From: Dehalococcoidia bacterium
Lineage (GTDB): Bacteria > Chloroflexota > Dehalococcoidia > Lucifugimonadales > UBA3495
Assembly (NCBI GenBank): GCA_021295965.1
Contig: JAGWBI010000002.1
Location: 80,110-144,109 of the forward strand
Direction: 5' to 3'
DNA: 64,000 nucleotides
Shown: piece after piece, positions 51,477 through 60,884 of the stretch
Numbering within the stretch: position 1 is the stretch's first letter
Layout: every line of letters begins with the position of its first letter
Position numbers and translations under genes: made by a program
The notes under the pieces: model-generated
Seen by the model: the letters and a program-made list of their open reading frames with translations, nothing else
Told to the model about the DNA's origin: nothing
Database searches by the model: none

Positions 51477-54044
51477 CTAACGTCGCGCTCCTCCGCCGCC
51501 AAGAAAGCGGCGATCTGACGGATTACGTCCTCCACTTCCACCGGTAGGACGGCCCGGGGGCCGGCGTGGCCCGCGGTCCCGGTCATTAGACTCGCTGCCC
51601 AGCATGGAGTTTCGGTCGCGTTCCCGGTCTCGTTCGCGTCCTCCACCGTAGTTGCCCCGGCCACCTCCGCCTCCACCTCCATAGTTGCCGCGACCGGATC
51701 CGGATCCAGATCCAGAACCGGATCCAGAACCGGCGCGGTCGCGTCCTCCGCCGTATCCTCCCCGGTCCCGGCCGCGATCCCGGTCCCGGTCGAAACCGCC
51801 TCGCGGACCGCGCCCACGATCCCGATCGCCGCCGTATCCGCCTCTGGCTGGGCCCCGGTCGCGATCAAACCCGCCGCGTGGCCCGCGATCCCGATCGCCT
51901 TGATTGCTCCGTTCCGAAAAACCCGCCGGAGGCTCGGCATCGCCCATCAACGCACGACGCGAGAGATTGATTCGACCCATATGGTCGATTTCGTGGATCA
52001 TAACGGTGATTTCCTGTCCGATGTCCACGTTTTCGTAGGCCAGATCTCCCAGATCTTCGTTGCGGACCAGGCCGTCCTTGCCGCCCGGGGTTAGCTCTAC
52101 GAAAACACCAAAGTTGGTGGTGCGCGTTATCTTGCCAGTGATGATGTCGCCCACTTCGGGATCCCGAGTGAGGCCGTCAACCCGACTGCGAGCCAACTCG
52201 ATCATGGATTGATCGTTCGAGGAAATGATGACGGCGCCGTCGTCTGCCACGTCGATGCCGCAACCGGTTTCCTCCTGAATCGCCCGGATCACTCGCCCAC
52301 CAGGGCCGATCAAAGCGCCAATTTTCTCGACAGGGATCTGCATCCGCACCAACTTGGGCGCGTATCGGCTCATCTGCGCTCGCGGTTCCGAGATGGCTTC
52401 GGCCATGCGGGCCAGGATGTGAAGGCGACCCACTCGCGCCTGCTCCAAGGCCTCGCTGAGTAGTTCCTGGGTCAGGCCGTCGATCTTGACGTCCATCTGA
52501 AGAGCATTGATGCCGCGCTCGGTTCCGGCAACTTTGAAATCCATGTCACCGAGGAAATCCTCAATTCCCTGGATGTCGCTGAGGACGGCGTATGCATCAC
52601 TGGATCCATCAGTGATCAAGCCCATAGCGATACCGGCCACCGGCGCAGCCAACGGGACTCCGGCGTCCATCAGTGCCATGGAAGATCCACAGACGCTACC
52701 CATGGAAGTGGATCCATTGGAAGCCAACACTTCGCTGACCACGCGGACGGTGTACGGAAATTCTTCTTCGGGTGGCATGGCCGCCATGATCGCCCGTTCC
52801 GCCAGGGCGCCGTGGCCAATCTCCCGTCTGCCAGGCGAACCAACCCGCCGGGCTTCACCGACGCTATACGGGGGGAAGTTGTAGTGGTGCATGAACTGTT
52901 TGGTATTGTCTGGGCCGACCGTGTCCAGCGTCTGTTTCATCGACAATGACGCCAGGGTAGCCACCGACAGTACTTGCGTTTGACCGCGAGTGAACAGCCC
53001 GCTGCCGTGGGCGCGGGGCAGCTCGCCCACACTACAGGTGATTGGGCGGATTTCGTCCGTTCCCCGGCCATCCGGGCGGACGTTTTTTTCCAGGATCCGT
53101 CCTCGAACTTCCTTCTTCACCAGGTTCTTGAACGCCTCGGCAATCTCGGCGCCCGAGTAGTCTTCGGCCAACTGTGCGGCAACTTCAGTTTCCACCGCGT
53201 CCAAGCCGGCGTCTCGTTCGCTCTTGAAGGAGTTTTGCTCAAGGATCTCGGCGATCCGCCCATTGACCAGGGCATCAACCTTGGTTTGGCGTTGTTCAGC
53301 GGACTCGTAGTCGAAATGGACTTCGGTTTTTACGGCTCCCCGCTCTGCCACCAACCGGTCAATCAGGTCGATGGTTTGCGCGTTGCTCTCATGGGCCAGG
53401 CGAATTCCTTCCAGGATAATTTCTTCGGGAACCTCCACCGACCCAGACTCCACCATCATAATGGCGTGCCGGTTGCTCGCTACCACCATGTTAAGTTGGG
53501 CGGAGCTCGCATCCTTGAAGCTGGAATTGATCCGGTAGTCGTTTCCATCCCAAGTGACCCGGCAGGCCCCAATAGGGCCATCGAAGGGGATTTGACTGAT
53601 GGAGAGCGCGGCGGAAGCAGCGACCATGCCCAGAGTTTCCGGAGGATGGTTTTCGTCCACGGAAAGGACCGTAATGATGACCTGAATTTCGTTGTGGAGA
53701 CCCTTGGGGAACAGCGGACGTATGCTGCGGTCAGTTAGGCGGGCCGAGAGAATGGCCTCGGTTCCAGGGCGTCCTTCGCGGCGGAAGAAACTCCCGGGGA
53801 TCTTGCCTACGGCGTAGAGGCGTTCTTCGAATTCCACCGTCAGAGGGAGGAAATCGATACCTTCACGTGCCTGATCTGACATAACGGCGGTGGCCAGCAG
53901 AATGGTCTCGCCGCACGTGATGGTCACGGAGCCGTGGGCCTGCTGTGCCCAGCGTCCCGTTTCGAGGACAATGGGATGCCCGCCAATCTCCCCGTCGATG
54001 GCAAATGGGTTCATCAATTCGCTTGCGGCGTCAGTAGTTGTCAT
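51477..54044 (-). CDS. pnp: Polyribonucleotide nucleotidyltransferase with RGG-rich tail
   Basis: 855 aa from ATG 54044 ([14 protein letters not shown]); ATG 54014 is an alternative and the listed start adds 40 residues. 3'-5' phosphorolytic RNase of mRNA decay. Domains in order: RNase PH 1 ([20 protein letters not shown]), helical linker, RNase PH 2 with [24 protein letters not shown] ([20 protein letters not shown]) and S1 ([27 protein letters not shown]). A tail of about 144 residues is then rich in RGG, RDRG, GGYGG and an SGSGSG run, absent from standard PNPases. The listed ORF 51458-51940 is a shadow of the tail. It is co-transcribed with rpsO, as in most bacteria. Confidence 0.96.
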   Translation of the reverse strand: MTTTDAASELMNPFAIDGEIGGHPIVLETGRWAQQAHGSVTITCGETILLATAVMSDQAREGIDFLPLTVEFEERLYAVGKIPGSFFRREGRPGTEAILSARLTDRSIRPLFPKGLHNEIQVIITVLSVDENHPPETLGMVAASAALSISQIPFDGPIGACRVTWDGNDYRINSSFKDASSAQLNMVVASNRHAIMMVESGSVEVPEEIILEGIRLAHESNAQTIDLIDRLVAERGAVKTEVHFDYESAEQRQTKVDALVNGRIAEILEQNSFKSERDAGLDAVETEVAAQLAEDYSGAEIAEAFKNLVKKEVRGRILEKNVRPDGRGTDEIRPITCSVGELPRAHGSGLFTRGQTQVLSVATLASLSMKQTLDTVGPDNTKQFMHHYNFPPYSVGEARRVGSPGRREIGHGALAERAIMAAMPPEEEFPYTVRVVSEVLASNGSTSMGSVCGSSMALMDAGVPLAAPVAGIAMGLITDGSSDAYAVLSDIQGIEDFLGDMDFKVAGTERGINALQMDVKIDGLTQELLSEALEQARVGRLHILARMAEAISEPRAQMSRYAPKLVRMQIPVEKIGALIGPGGRVIRAIQEETGCGIDVADDGAVIISSNDQSMIELARSRVDGLTRDPEVGDIITGKITRTTNFGVFVELTPGGKDGLVRNEDLGDLAYENVDIGQEITVMIHEIDHMGRINLSRRALMGDAEPPAGFSERSNQGDRDRGPRGGFDRDRGPARGGYGGDRDRGRGPRGGFDRDRDRGRDRGGYGGGRDRAGSGSGSGSGSGSGRGNYGGGGGGGRGNYGGGRERDRERDRNSMLGSESNDRDRGPRRPPGRPTGGSGGRNPSDRRFLGGGGARR

Positions 54045-54462
54045 AACAGTAAGTTCTTCTACCTCATCTTCCTGTCGTGTCGCTGCCCACCGCACTTGTT
54101 CGCCTAGCGGCCGGCTTTCAGGGGATTGCGGGGGCGTTATATCGGTTCTTCCTTTTGCAAACACGCGTGGTTACTGGGCTGCGGACATCAGGGTTAAACG
54201 CAATAGTGCGTTAGTCCTGTGTCGCCTCACATCATCACAGTCGATCCTTCGTTAGCGCATTTTTGGCGCGTCCTGGGGGCGGTAAACGGAAATCACAAGT
54301 CGCTGGTTAGGGCCGCCAACTGGCGCGGTTTGGGAACCAGAGCGGAACGCCCGTGCGCGACAGTTCGCGTACGCGCCACTGCAACAATATCCGTGACTTT
54401 CGACCGCCCACCTCGGACTATGGGCGCGCCATGAAGCCGTGCAGACTGGGGCTGGCCGCTGT
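54045..54462. other. rpsO-pnp intergenic spacer
   Basis: About 420 bp, long for this gene pair. It contains a small hairpin AACGCA-ATAG-TGCGTT (54197-54212) and GC-rich inverted segments. In other bacteria this spacer holds the RNase III-processed hairpin and PNPase autoregulation site. Such a role is inferred. No gene was seen. Confidence 0.5.
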
Positions 54463-54729
54463 TTAGCGACGCAACCCGAGCCTATTGATCAACCGCTGGT
54501 ATCGTCCAACGTCTTCTCGGCTCAAGTAATTGAGCAGACGGCGTCGTTTCGACACCATGGTTACAAGGCCGCGACGTGAATGCACGTCTTTCCGATGGGT
54601 CCGGAGATGGTCCGTCACCTGCCTGATGCGTTCGGTCAACATGGCGACCTGCAGCTCGGTGGAACCAGTGTCCTTTTCGTGGGTACGGTATTCCTTGATG
54701 ATTCCCTGTTTGACGTCCGCTTCCAACAT
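54463..54729 (-). CDS. rpsO: 30S ribosomal protein S15
   Basis: 88 aa, the exact family length. [36 protein letters not shown] and the [26 protein letters not shown] end are characteristic. It binds 16S rRNA in the platform and often represses its own translation via its mRNA leader. It is upstream of pnp on the same strand. AAAGG lies upstream of the ATG. Confidence 0.97.
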   Translation of the reverse strand: MLEADVKQGIIKEYRTHEKDTGSTELQVAMLTERIRQVTDHLRTHRKDVHSRRGLVTMVSKRRRLLNYLSREDVGRYQRLINRLGLRR

Positions 54730-55740
54730 CGGTCGTTTCTAACCTTTCCTTTCCATTCAGTTTTGCGTTGTTTCTCTGTTCGCCCAACAGGTTAACACGT
54801 GATAGAAAAATAGGCAACTGAACTGAAATACCTGTTCGCTTCACAATAAACGCGCCCAGTTGGGAGGAATGCTCACTCTCATTGAAGTCCGCATAATGCC
54901 GTCGTTGTTGGGCGGAGATGGATGACAATAACCTACAGGCATCAAAACGGACGTTGACATTCCGATGCGGAGTGTTCCCTTTCTTGGGGATGTTCTCGAA
55001 TTTCCTGATATACCCTGCAGGGGGGTCATGGTATGTGTTTGGACCGGTATTCGCCGCAACTTGCCCGTATTTCGAATTGCTCGGCGTACGACAGAGGTTG
55101 AACTTGATTAATTTGCCTGACGCACCGCCGATACATTGGTGCCGTGACGGGCAGCCGCTGCGCCTGCCCCGCAGCGCCGCCGCCGGCGCTGCACAAACGC
55201 TTCCTTCACTTTGCCGCGTCGCAACAATGGGCACGCGACACCTACCGCGCGTTCTCAGCAAGTGCCGGCCCACGCTCTCGATCCTTGGTGCCATCTCCAC
55301 TGTAATCGGAATTCGCCCCGGCTTTGCTTCCCGCCTCTCTCACGTTGCGTCGGGCCTCCAACCACGAGCCCGTGGCGCGCCTGCCGGTCGGAATGCCGGT
55401 AAAACCATTGTCCAGTTGCAAGTTCAAGCGTGGCTCGATGTCTGTTGTTCCTGTTCGCTGCGCCCGCGTGGGTGCGTTTCGCGTTGAAACGACCGGAACT
55501 CGGTCGCCAGTTATCTGGGGGTTCTGCGGGGAGCCCGCGCTATAATCGTGCCCAGCAGAAATAAAGATCCTCGCTAGAGTTGCTACGATGCCATGGTTTC
55601 GTCCGCAATCATCTTGGGACAATGGCTTCAAAATCATTATCATTGGCAGCATTCTCTCGATCCCTGTGAAACCTCTCCACAGAAAATTAACGCAAGACCG
55701 TAGATGACAAACAATCGGTCCGATGTAGGGGCAAAAGAAC
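54730..55740. other. 1-kb divergent noncoding region with GC-rich hairpins
   Basis: No credible gene between rpsO and the TolB-like gene. The listed plus-strand ORF 54918-55487 is rich in Arg, Cys and Ser, has no ribosome-binding site and looks random. Two adjacent hairpins lie at 55149-55169 (GGGCAG/CTGCCC) and 55171-55192 (GCAGCGCC/GGCGCTGC). A TATAAT occurs at 55541. I saw no tmRNA, RNase P or SRP RNA consensus. An rpsO leader or structured RNA is possible. Confidence 0.45.
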
Positions 55741-56763
55741 ATGCTGTTTGCCGCATTTCGTTCTGTGCCCATTCTGTTGCTGCCGGTCCTGCTCACCGGT
55801 GTATCCGGTTGCTTTGTGGGCAATTGGTTTGGGAGCGATTTACCGGCAGTTGCGTACGGCGTGTGGGACGGCGACGGCGGTCAAATATGGGTACTGGAAC
55901 CCGGAGGCAAAGACCCCGTTAGGGTATCACCCAGGAACGCGGATGCGAATTTGCCGCGTTGGTCACCCGGGCAGCGCCACCTGGCTTGGATCTCGCGGGG
56001 CGCAATATCAGAGTTGATGGTCCACGACGTTGAGACCGGCGAGACCGAGACGATAGTTACCGGTGTTGCGGAAACGCAACCGCCGATCTGGGCGCCCGGA
56101 TCCGACCGAATAGCTTACGTATCCGAGACGGACGGCGACCCTGATATTTACATGGTGGAACTGTCCGGCGGGCAAAAGACCCGCTTGACGTTCAATCCCG
56201 CGCGTGAGCAAATTGGCGATTGGTCGCCGGACGGTGAATGGTTAGTGTTCACCGAATCGGGGCGCGACGGGCTGTTGTTGCGTAATCCGAACGGAGTGAA
56301 TCGCATCGAATTGACCGGCGGGCCGGATTCCGATCCCGCCTGGTCCCCCAAAGGAGATCGCATCGCCTTCCTTCGCCAAACCGACGATGGACGGGACGTG
56401 TATGTTCTCCGGCCGACCAACTCCAACGATTGGACCGATAACACTGACGAGGTCTCTGTCTCCGAGGCTGAACATGATGAATCCGCCCCGGCGTGGTCTG
56501 CCAGTGGTCGCCGTTTGGCTTTCGTAGTACACTTCGACGACCAGACAGAAATCTTTACAGTCAATGTGGACGGGTCCGAGCGCGAACGTCTAACTCAGAA
56601 CACAGCGGATGACCTGATGCCCGTTTGGTCCGAAACCGGCAACAAGATAGCGTTCGTCTCGTATGCCTACGGGAATGCCGAGATCCTCTATATGAATGGC
56701 GACGGGTCGGAGCAGATGCGGCTCACCGTAAACGACGCGATGGACGCGCAGCCCGACTGGTAA
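55741..56763 (+). CDS. TolB-like beta-propeller (PD40) lipoprotein
   Basis: 340 aa. A signal peptide ends GVSGC (lipid Cys24). The rest is a propeller of PD40/TolB-type repeats, each with the DPAWSPKGDRIAFL or PPIWAPGSDRIAYVSE pattern; six repeats can be counted. TolB proper has an extra N-terminal domain, lacking here, and no Tol/Pal genes are near. It is probably a surface-bound protein-interaction module. TAGGGGCAAAAGAAC precedes the ATG. Confidence 0.88.
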   Translation: MLFAAFRSVPILLLPVLLTGVSGCFVGNWFGSDLPAVAYGVWDGDGGQIWVLEPGGKDPVRVSPRNADANLPRWSPGQRHLAWISRGAISELMVHDVETGETETIVTGVAETQPPIWAPGSDRIAYVSETDGDPDIYMVELSGGQKTRLTFNPAREQIGDWSPDGEWLVFTESGRDGLLLRNPNGVNRIELTGGPDSDPAWSPKGDRIAFLRQTDDGRDVYVLRPTNSNDWTDNTDEVSVSEAEHDESAPAWSASGRRLAFVVHFDDQTEIFTVNVDGSERERLTQNTADDLMPVWSETGNKIAFVSYAYGNAEILYMNGDGSEQMRLTVNDAMDAQPDW

Positions 56764-56796
56764 GCGATCGGGCGCCGGGTAGAGTGAGTAGCCAGT

Positions 56797-57411
56797 ATGC
56801 CCGCATTGCCACCGGACATTGACCCTTCCGACGTGGGTGGGCTTCTCGCTGGACTCAGTTCGCCTTTGGCCGCTGTATCGGTCCGGGTGGGTGACGTGGT
56901 CAACGCGCAAATCGCCGTCGCGATCACCTCCGCATCCATAGTCCTGCACCGGCCGCGCCTCATCGTCCAGATTTATCACACCAACTATACTCACGACCTG
57001 ATTGGAGAAAGCGGCGCGCTGGCAGTCAACTTCCTCAACCATGATCAACTACCCCTTATCTGGGGGCTGGGAATGCGGTCGGGCCGCGATTGCGACAAGT
57101 TGGCGGATGTCGCCTACACCTCCGGTCCGACGGGTTGCCCGTTACTTGAGGGTAGCTTTGGCTACCTTGATTGCCGGGTGATCAACGCTATGGACGGCGG
57201 CGACATGACGGCGTTCCTCGTTGAGGTTTTGGCCGGCAAAACCAATGGCAGCCAACGTATGACCTGGCGTGAGGCCCGTCCCCGATTGCCCCAACGGTGG
57301 GCTGATGAATGGGATAGCAAAATCGCCGGCGAAATGAACATTTCGTTGGAGACGATGTCCGAGATTGACCCCGCTGCATGGGCGGACCGACGCCACAACC
57401 GCAACCGATGA
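56797..57411 (+). CDS. Flavin reductase family protein (FMN-binding split barrel)
   Basis: 204 aa. The split-barrel core is PLAAVSVRVGDVVNAQIAVAITSASIVLHRPRLIVQIYHTNYTHDLI, then GALAVNFLNHDQLPLIWGLGMRSGRDCDKL and GCPLLEGSFGYLDCRV. Members supply reduced FMN to monooxygenases or act as oxygenases; with four LLM enzymes in the window such a partnership is plausible but not shown. It starts 33 bp after the propeller gene and 60 bp before the CinA-NMNAT fusion. Confidence 0.88.
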   Translation: MPALPPDIDPSDVGGLLAGLSSPLAAVSVRVGDVVNAQIAVAITSASIVLHRPRLIVQIYHTNYTHDLIGESGALAVNFLNHDQLPLIWGLGMRSGRDCDKLADVAYTSGPTGCPLLEGSFGYLDCRVINAMDGGDMTAFLVEVLAGKTNGSQRMTWREARPRLPQRWADEWDSKIAGEMNISLETMSEIDPAAWADRRHNRNR

Positions 57412-57471
57412 TAGAATTCCAGCAGACCGTCCGGTGATCAGTCAGGCCGGGCGCAATGCTGGTGAGTTGAA

Positions 57472-58647
57472 ATGAGCATTCAGCACATTGACACACTTAT
57501 GGACGACTCCGTCGCGGAGGTGGTCACCAAGATCCACGGAACTCCGGAGCAAACCGTCGTTGCGGTAGCCGGAGCCGGCAACTACGCTCTGGCTTGGCTG
57601 TTGGGTGTGGGCGGGGCGTCCCGCACTGTTCTGGAGACCCGCATCCCCTACGGGTACCTCGCCATGACCGACTTCCTCGGCGGGTACGCACCTGAGCAGA
57701 CCGTGTCGGGCGACACCGCGAGACGCATGGCACGCTCCGCCTGGCAGCGTGGTGTGTTCCTTCGCGAAACTGATGCGCCAATCGTTGGGTTGGGTTGCAC
57801 GGCCACCATCGCCACCGACCGCACCAAGCGCGGCGACCACCGGGTGTTTATCGCTACCTGGGACGACACCGGAGTCACTACCGATGCCGTGACCCTGGAA
57901 AAGGGCCTCCGGGAGCGGGCGGGAGAAGAGGACGTGGTGAGCCGATTGGTTATCGCCGCCCTGGCCCGGGCCTGCGGGCTGGAGCCGGACCTCGACCTGC
58001 GACTGGCCCCACAGGAAAGCCTGCTGACGGAGACATCGGACCACGGCGATCCCGTTCGCAGACTGCTCGACGGGGAAGCCGATTGGGTCACAGTGGATCC
58101 GGACGGCCACATGGAGGTCGAAGGCGAGCGGCCCCGTGCCTTGCTGCCTGGGTCCTTCAACCCAATGCACCGTGGACACGCTGAGTTGGCGGCGGCGGCG
58201 GAACATACGCTGGGCTCGCCGATAACCTACGAATTGTCCGTGGTCAACGTGGACAAACCTCCACTGAGGGCCGAGGAAATTCTGTCCAGAGTAAAGCAGT
58301 TTCGCGGAATCGGCCCTGTCGTGTTGACGCGGGCGGAGACGTTTCAGAAGAAAGCAAACTTGTTTCCCGGCTGCGGATTCGCCATTGGCTGGGACACCGC
58401 GGTCCGCCTGATCGAACCGCGCTATTACGGAGATTCCGAACCCGCCATGCTCACCGCATTGGCAGACATGTGGGCATCCGGATGCCGCTTCGCCGTTGGA
58501 GGCCGGAGCGACGCCGACAACGTTTTCCATACTCTGGGCGACGTTGGCGTTCCCGAAGGCTTTTGGCCGCTATTCTTGAACATCCCTGAAAGTGCCTTCC
58601 GCGCTGACATCTCTTCGACTGAACTGCGTAGGTTGAGCGCCGATTGA
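57472..58647 (+). CDS. CinA-like / nicotinate(nicotinamide)-nucleotide adenylyltransferase fusion
   Basis: 391 aa with two domains. Residues 1-160 are a CinA C-terminal/PncC-like fold: VAVAGAGNYALAWLLGVGGASRTVLETRIPYGYLA and APIVGLGCTATIATDRTKRGDHRVFIA. Residues 222-391 are a nucleotidylyltransferase with GSFNPMHRGHAELA (HxGH at 233-236) and ISSTELRRL (380-388), the NadD/NadM signature pair. The CinA part would deamidate NMN to NaMN, the second part adenylylate it; both activities are inferred from domains. It sits directly before nuoA (67 bp), so it may be co-expressed with complex I. Confidence 0.85.
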   Translation: MSIQHIDTLMDDSVAEVVTKIHGTPEQTVVAVAGAGNYALAWLLGVGGASRTVLETRIPYGYLAMTDFLGGYAPEQTVSGDTARRMARSAWQRGVFLRETDAPIVGLGCTATIATDRTKRGDHRVFIATWDDTGVTTDAVTLEKGLRERAGEEDVVSRLVIAALARACGLEPDLDLRLAPQESLLTETSDHGDPVRRLLDGEADWVTVDPDGHMEVEGERPRALLPGSFNPMHRGHAELAAAAEHTLGSPITYELSVVNVDKPPLRAEEILSRVKQFRGIGPVVLTRAETFQKKANLFPGCGFAIGWDTAVRLIEPRYYGDSEPAMLTALADMWASGCRFAVGGRSDADNVFHTLGDVGVPEGFWPLFLNIPESAFRADISSTELRRLSAD

Positions 58648-58714
58648 CACCATTGGGGGCCGTTGCTAGGATGATCCTGGTTCCCCGACGCCTTGCCATG
58701 GTCCCGGCCTCACG

Positions 58715-59131
58715 ATGTCCACTATCGTATTACTCCAAACTTTCAACCTGGCCGACTATGCCGGCAACTGGGCGGCGGTGGTTATCGCCATCGTCATCGC
58801 CTTGGCGGCCATAGGCGCGATGTTCGCCGGTTCGCAACTGCTTTCCGCCCGCCGCCGCTCCGCCGTCAAGCTGACCACTTACGAATGCGGCATACCACCC
58901 ACGCCTTTCGCTTGGTCCAATATCAACATCAGGTTCTATATATTTGCCATCCTCTTCCTCATATTTGATGTAGAAGCCGTGTTTCTTTTCCCTTGGGCGG
59001 TGGTGTTCTTGCAGGAGAAAGCCGTGAACGGAAATGTCATTCCGTTCTATGCGATGCTCCTGTTCCTCGCCATGTTGTTCTTCGCTGTTATCTACGGCTG
59101 GCGTAAGGGGGTGTTGGATTGGCAGAAGTGA
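58715..59131 (+). CDS. nuoA: NADH-quinone oxidoreductase subunit A
   Basis: 138 aa, three transmembrane helices ([60 protein letters not shown]). The signatures TTYECGIPP and [12 protein letters not shown] are canonical NuoA. It is the first membrane subunit of the nuo run and its C-terminus overlaps nuoB by 13 bp. Confidence 0.95.
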   Translation: MSTIVLLQTFNLADYAGNWAAVVIAIVIALAAIGAMFAGSQLLSARRRSAVKLTTYECGIPPTPFAWSNINIRFYIFAILFLIFDVEAVFLFPWAVVFLQEKAVNGNVIPFYAMLLFLAMLFFAVIYGWRKGVLDWQK

Positions 59132-59724
59132 ACCCGCAGCCCGGCGACGAGACGACGTCTCCACTGGCGATGCCTCCCCAACCGATGCAGATCGTCCTCG
59201 GTTCGGGGAACCGTCCCGGCCCCAGCTTGCTCAACCAGGCCACCGAAGGGCGCGTTCCCGGCGTCATAACCACCACCACCGATCAGCTTTTCGCCATGGC
59301 CCGCAAATCGTCGTTGTGGACGCTGAGTTTTGGCCTTGCCTGTTGCGCGATCGAGATGATCTCCACCTATATGGCGCACCACGATTTTGACCGCTTCGGC
59401 GTGGTGACCTGGCCGTCTCCTCGCCAATCCGACGTGATGATAGTCGCGGGCACGGTGGTCAAAAAGATGGCCGAGCCCATTCGCCTGCTTTATGAACAGA
59501 TGCCGGAACCGAAGTGGGTGATCGCCATGGGCAGTTGCGCCACCAACGGGGGACCTTACTACCGGTCCTACTCCGTGGTCATGGGTGTAGATCACATCAT
59601 CCCAGTGGACGTGTATGTTCCGGGCTGCCCACCTCGCCCGGAGGCGTTGCTTTACGGCATCCTGAAGCTGCAGGAAAAGATCATGGCCGACGCAGGTGCT
59701 GGCGATGCCTCCGAGACGGCGTAA
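59119..59724 (+). CDS. nuoB: NADH-quinone oxidoreductase subunit B
   Basis: 201 aa starting at TTG 59119 (AAGGGGG upstream), overlapping nuoA; a GTG at 59128 is an alternative. The N2 4Fe-4S cluster ligands are in [20 protein letters not shown] and [11 protein letters not shown]. It lies on the peripheral arm next to the quinone site. The N-terminus is about 40 residues longer than usual and Pro-rich. Confidence 0.95.
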   Translation: MAEVNPQPGDETTSPLAMPPQPMQIVLGSGNRPGPSLLNQATEGRVPGVITTTTDQLFAMARKSSLWTLSFGLACCAIEMISTYMAHHDFDRFGVVTWPSPRQSDVMIVAGTVVKKMAEPIRLLYEQMPEPKWVIAMGSCATNGGPYYRSYSVVMGVDHIIPVDVYVPGCPPRPEALLYGILKLQEKIMADAGAGDASETA

Positions 59725-60235
59725 CGCCCCGGAGGCGGACGCAGAGCCGCCCCCCGACCCGATTGAACTGTTGTCGCCGACCCGACGGGCCACATTGGAC
59801 CACGCGGCGGCGCTCCTGTCCAAATTCGCGCCAACCCCCGGCGCCCTCGGCGATCTGCCTCAGGTTGTCGTACCATCCGAACACATCGTCTCGACTTGCC
59901 TCGCCTGCCGAGACGACGCTGAACTGGACTGCCGGATGCTGCTGTGCCTGGCCTGTGTGGACTACCAGGAACGGTTCGAGTTGGTTTATTTCCTGCAATC
60001 CTTGGCCAACGAAACTACCTTCGTCATAAAAACCCAGGTTCCTTACGAAACTCCCCTCCTGCCGTCGGTGACGGAGGTATGGCCCGCGGCCGACTGGTAC
60101 GAGCGCGAGGCTCACGACCTTTTTGGCGTGTCATTTGAAGGGCATCCCGACCTGTCGCCTCTGCTCCTTTACCCCGAGTTTGAGGGTTTTCCTGGCCGCA
60201 AGGAATTCCCGTTCTACGAATACCGGGAGTTTTAG
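59705..60235 (+). CDS. nuoC: NADH-quinone oxidoreductase subunit C
   Basis: 176 aa from ATG 59705; the GTG at 59696 is less likely. The conserved NuoC end is clear: [51 protein letters not shown]. It overlaps nuoB by 20 bp. It bridges the peripheral arm. Two HicB-like ORFs separate it from nuoD, which normally follows directly. Confidence 0.94.
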   Translation: MPPRRRNAPEADAEPPPDPIELLSPTRRATLDHAAALLSKFAPTPGALGDLPQVVVPSEHIVSTCLACRDDAELDCRMLLCLACVDYQERFELVYFLQSLANETTFVIKTQVPYETPLLPSVTEVWPAADWYEREAHDLFGVSFEGHPDLSPLLLYPEFEGFPGRKEFPFYEYREF

Positions 60236-60248
60236 CGGGTTGGCTTGC

Positions 60249-60554
60249 ATGAGTTCGGGTATTGAAACAAATGACAGGGATGTCCCCGTCGAATTGTTCG
60301 CTCGCATCGTTCTCGATGGCAACCGGTATATTGCAACGGTGGAACAATTGCCATTGGAGGGCATGGGCAACACCCGCGTCGCCGCGGAAAACGCATTGGT
60401 GCAGGTGGTGCGCGCATGGCTGGAGCGGCAGGACACTGCCGGGCGCTTAGCCGACGCATTGGGCCTGGACGACCTGGACGAAGACACCGAGATCGTGCTG
60501 CAATTCATCAACAACGGCGGCGAAGACGACCCGGTCGCCGCGTTGCCCCAATAG
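60249..60554 (+). CDS. HicB-like/small orphan protein inside nuo operon
   Basis: 101 aa from ATG 60249 (the listed ORF starts 42 codons upstream inside nuoC). The beta-strand segment ELFARIVLDGNRYIATVEQLPLEGMGNTRVAAENALVQVVRAWLE has the HicB/DUF1902-like pattern of a partial RNase-H fold with no C-terminal DNA-binding module. The acidic end DLDEDTEIVLQF resembles a domain tail. It starts 13 bp after nuoC and ends 3 bp before the next HicB-like gene. No HicA toxin is adjacent. Confidence 0.65.
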   Translation: MSSGIETNDRDVPVELFARIVLDGNRYIATVEQLPLEGMGNTRVAAENALVQVVRAWLERQDTAGRLADALGLDDLDEDTEIVLQFINNGGEDDPVAALPQ

Positions 60555-60557
60555 CCG

Positions 60558-60872
60558 ATGGACCGCATCGTGTATCAAATCGAAACCTCCCGGGCCGGCG
60601 GCGGCTGGGCGGCGCATTGTCCCGAGCTGGAGGTGACGGCGTTCGGGGACTCTCAGGAAGAAGCGCAAACGTCGTTGCGCCGCCAGGTTTCCGACTACCT
60701 GGAAGACTGTGACGAAATGGGTGTTTTGGAGGATGTGTTGATCGAAGCCGGCTTCTACGACAACGGGGAGGCCTGGATGAGCAGCCGCGTTGAGCCGCCC
60801 GAACCCAGCATCCGGTTCATCGGCTCACCCTTTCCCAAGGACGACATGACACCAGGTTCCGGTACGCTATAG
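60558..60872 (+). CDS. HicB family antitoxin-like protein, orphan
   Basis: 104 aa. The HicB-like domain is plainer here: IVYQIETSRAGGGWAAHCPELEVTAFGDSQEEAQTSLRRQVSDYLEDCDEMG. HicB normally neutralises HicA and carries a C-terminal HTH or RHH; neither a HicA gene nor a DNA-binding end is visible. It starts 3 bp after its paralogue-like neighbour and 12 bp before nuoD, so it is in the operon. Confidence 0.7.
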   Translation: MDRIVYQIETSRAGGGWAAHCPELEVTAFGDSQEEAQTSLRRQVSDYLEDCDEMGVLEDVLIEAGFYDNGEAWMSSRVEPPEPSIRFIGSPFPKDDMTPGSGTL

Positions 60873-60884
60873 TATTGCCGCGTT

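Noticed and set aside
51458-51940. 160-aa ORF over the PNPase tail
   Set aside because: A different frame of the repetitive RGG-coding DNA; low complexity, no start signal.
52974-53738. 254-aa plus-strand ORF
   Set aside because: Antisense to the pnp gene, which has canonical PNPase domains.
54918-55487. 189-aa plus-strand ORF in the rpsO upstream gap
   Set aside because: Rich in Arg, Cys and Ser, no ribosome-binding site, no recognisable domain; it looks like noncoding sequence.
54730-55740. Possible tmRNA, RNase P RNA or SRP RNA in the long gap
   Set aside because: No consensus ends or conserved cores of these RNAs could be found by eye on either strand.
57442-58530. 362-aa minus-strand ORF
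   Set aside because: Antisense to the CinA-NMNAT fusion, whose motifs (HxGH, ISSTELR) fix the real strand.
60249-60872. A complete HicAB toxin-antitoxin system
   Set aside because: Two HicB-like proteins are present but no small HicA-like dsRNA-binding toxin ORF is adjacent on either strand.
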